64,000 nucleotides of DNA from Halopseudomonas litoralis (GTDB lineage: Bacteria; Pseudomonadota; Gammaproteobacteria; Pseudomonadales; Pseudomonadaceae). The stretch's first letter is position 1; each line of letters starts with the position of its first letter. The translations under genes were made by a program, and so were the position numbers. Below the pieces are notes generated by a model, which saw only the letters and a list, made by a program, of their open reading frames with translations, did not search any database and was not told where the DNA came from. Positions 63,828 to 64,000 of the stretch are shown here, piece after piece. Location of the stretch: the NCBI RefSeq assembly GCF_900105005.1, contig NZ_LT629748.1, positions 1,488,001 through 1,552,000 of the forward strand, written 5' to 3'.

Positions 63828-64000
63828 TTATTTCCCGGGGAGGGCTAGCATTACCTCAAGATGCGGCACCGCTTTAACATCCCTCTCTGAAAAATACTGA
63901 AGAGCCTTACGGGGAAGCCAGACCTCATGAAAGTGGGCTCGAAATTCAGCCAGCACTTCATTCGGGTAGAGCTTTGGATAAACAACTCGGCCGTCTTCGA
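63828..64000 (-). CDS. Partial CDS reaching the window edge
   Basis: An open minus-strand frame from the edge to a stop at 63828: GRVVYPKLYPNEVLAEFRAH, then FHEVWLPRKALQYFSERDV and KAVPHLEVMLALPGK. Only 57 codons are visible and no family is recognised. The composition is protein-like and the frame is the only long one here. Confidence 0.5.
   Translation of the reverse strand, partial: EDGRVVYPKLYPNEVLAEFRAHFHEVWLPRKALQYFSERDVKAVPHLEVMLALPGK

Overview
The window reads as a chromosome segment of a Pseudomonas-type gammaproteobacterium, probably Stutzerimonas- or Halopseudomonas-like. Supporting signs are an OprD porin, a split pqiAABC operon, pseudomonad-style polyamine-type transport and FAD amine oxidases, and a ptxABCDE phosphite operon whose PtxD matches the Pseudomonas stutzeri enzyme in length and key residues. 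The genus is an inference; no rRNA or marker gene is present.

Left flank (1-6.3 kb): the C-terminal end of a MobH-type TraI relaxase from an integrative conjugative element, then an operator-rich gap, a LysR regulator, AT-rich orphan ORFs, an NfsA-like nitroreductase with a divergent LysR gene, and a decayed umuC (frameshift plus loss of about 95 codons).

Catabolic supercluster (6.35-35.4 kb): about 20 genes for import and oxidation of an amine or imino acid. They comprise a GlxA/AraC regulator and a PucR regulator; an ornithine-cyclodeaminase-family protein; three FAD amine/imino-acid oxidases, two of them paired with a small cupin; RidA; a 1020-residue YdiJ-type FAD/Fe-S dehydrogenase; a PotABCD-type ABC importer; two P5C-reductase-like paralogues flanking an OprD porin; a proline-racemase-family enzyme with an unusual Ser/Cys pair; two aldehyde dehydrogenases (ketoglutarate-semialdehyde and succinate-semialdehyde types); a D-2-hydroxyacid dehydrogenase; and MFS and aromatic-amino-acid-type permeases. 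The set resembles hydroxyproline and polyamine catabolism, but the diagnostic deaminase (HypD) and glutamylpolyamine synthetase (PauA) are absent, so the substrate is unknown.

Middle (35.5-51.4 kb): a hairpin-rich intergenic element, a decayed abortive-infection gene, a retropepsin-like protease, pqiAABC, a MarR remnant, TerC, ptxABCDE behind a three-unit Pho box, an alpha/beta hydrolase, tRNA-Cys, a RES-Xre toxin-antitoxin pair, a low-affinity iron permease-like protein, a truncated DMT transporter and tRNA-Leu(UAA).

Right (51.5-64 kb, running off the end): a prophage or phage-like integrative element entered at tRNA-Leu. A tyrosine integrase leads a leftward block of small genes coupled mainly by ATGA overlaps, including SSB, a LuxR-HTH protein and a CsrA homologue. 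One phage gene is split by a 1238-bp IS3-family element. A three-gene cassette in the opposite orientation (57.2-58.3 kb) carries a DUF6338-like membrane protein, and a hicA-hicB-hicB locus has one toxin with two antitoxin-like genes.
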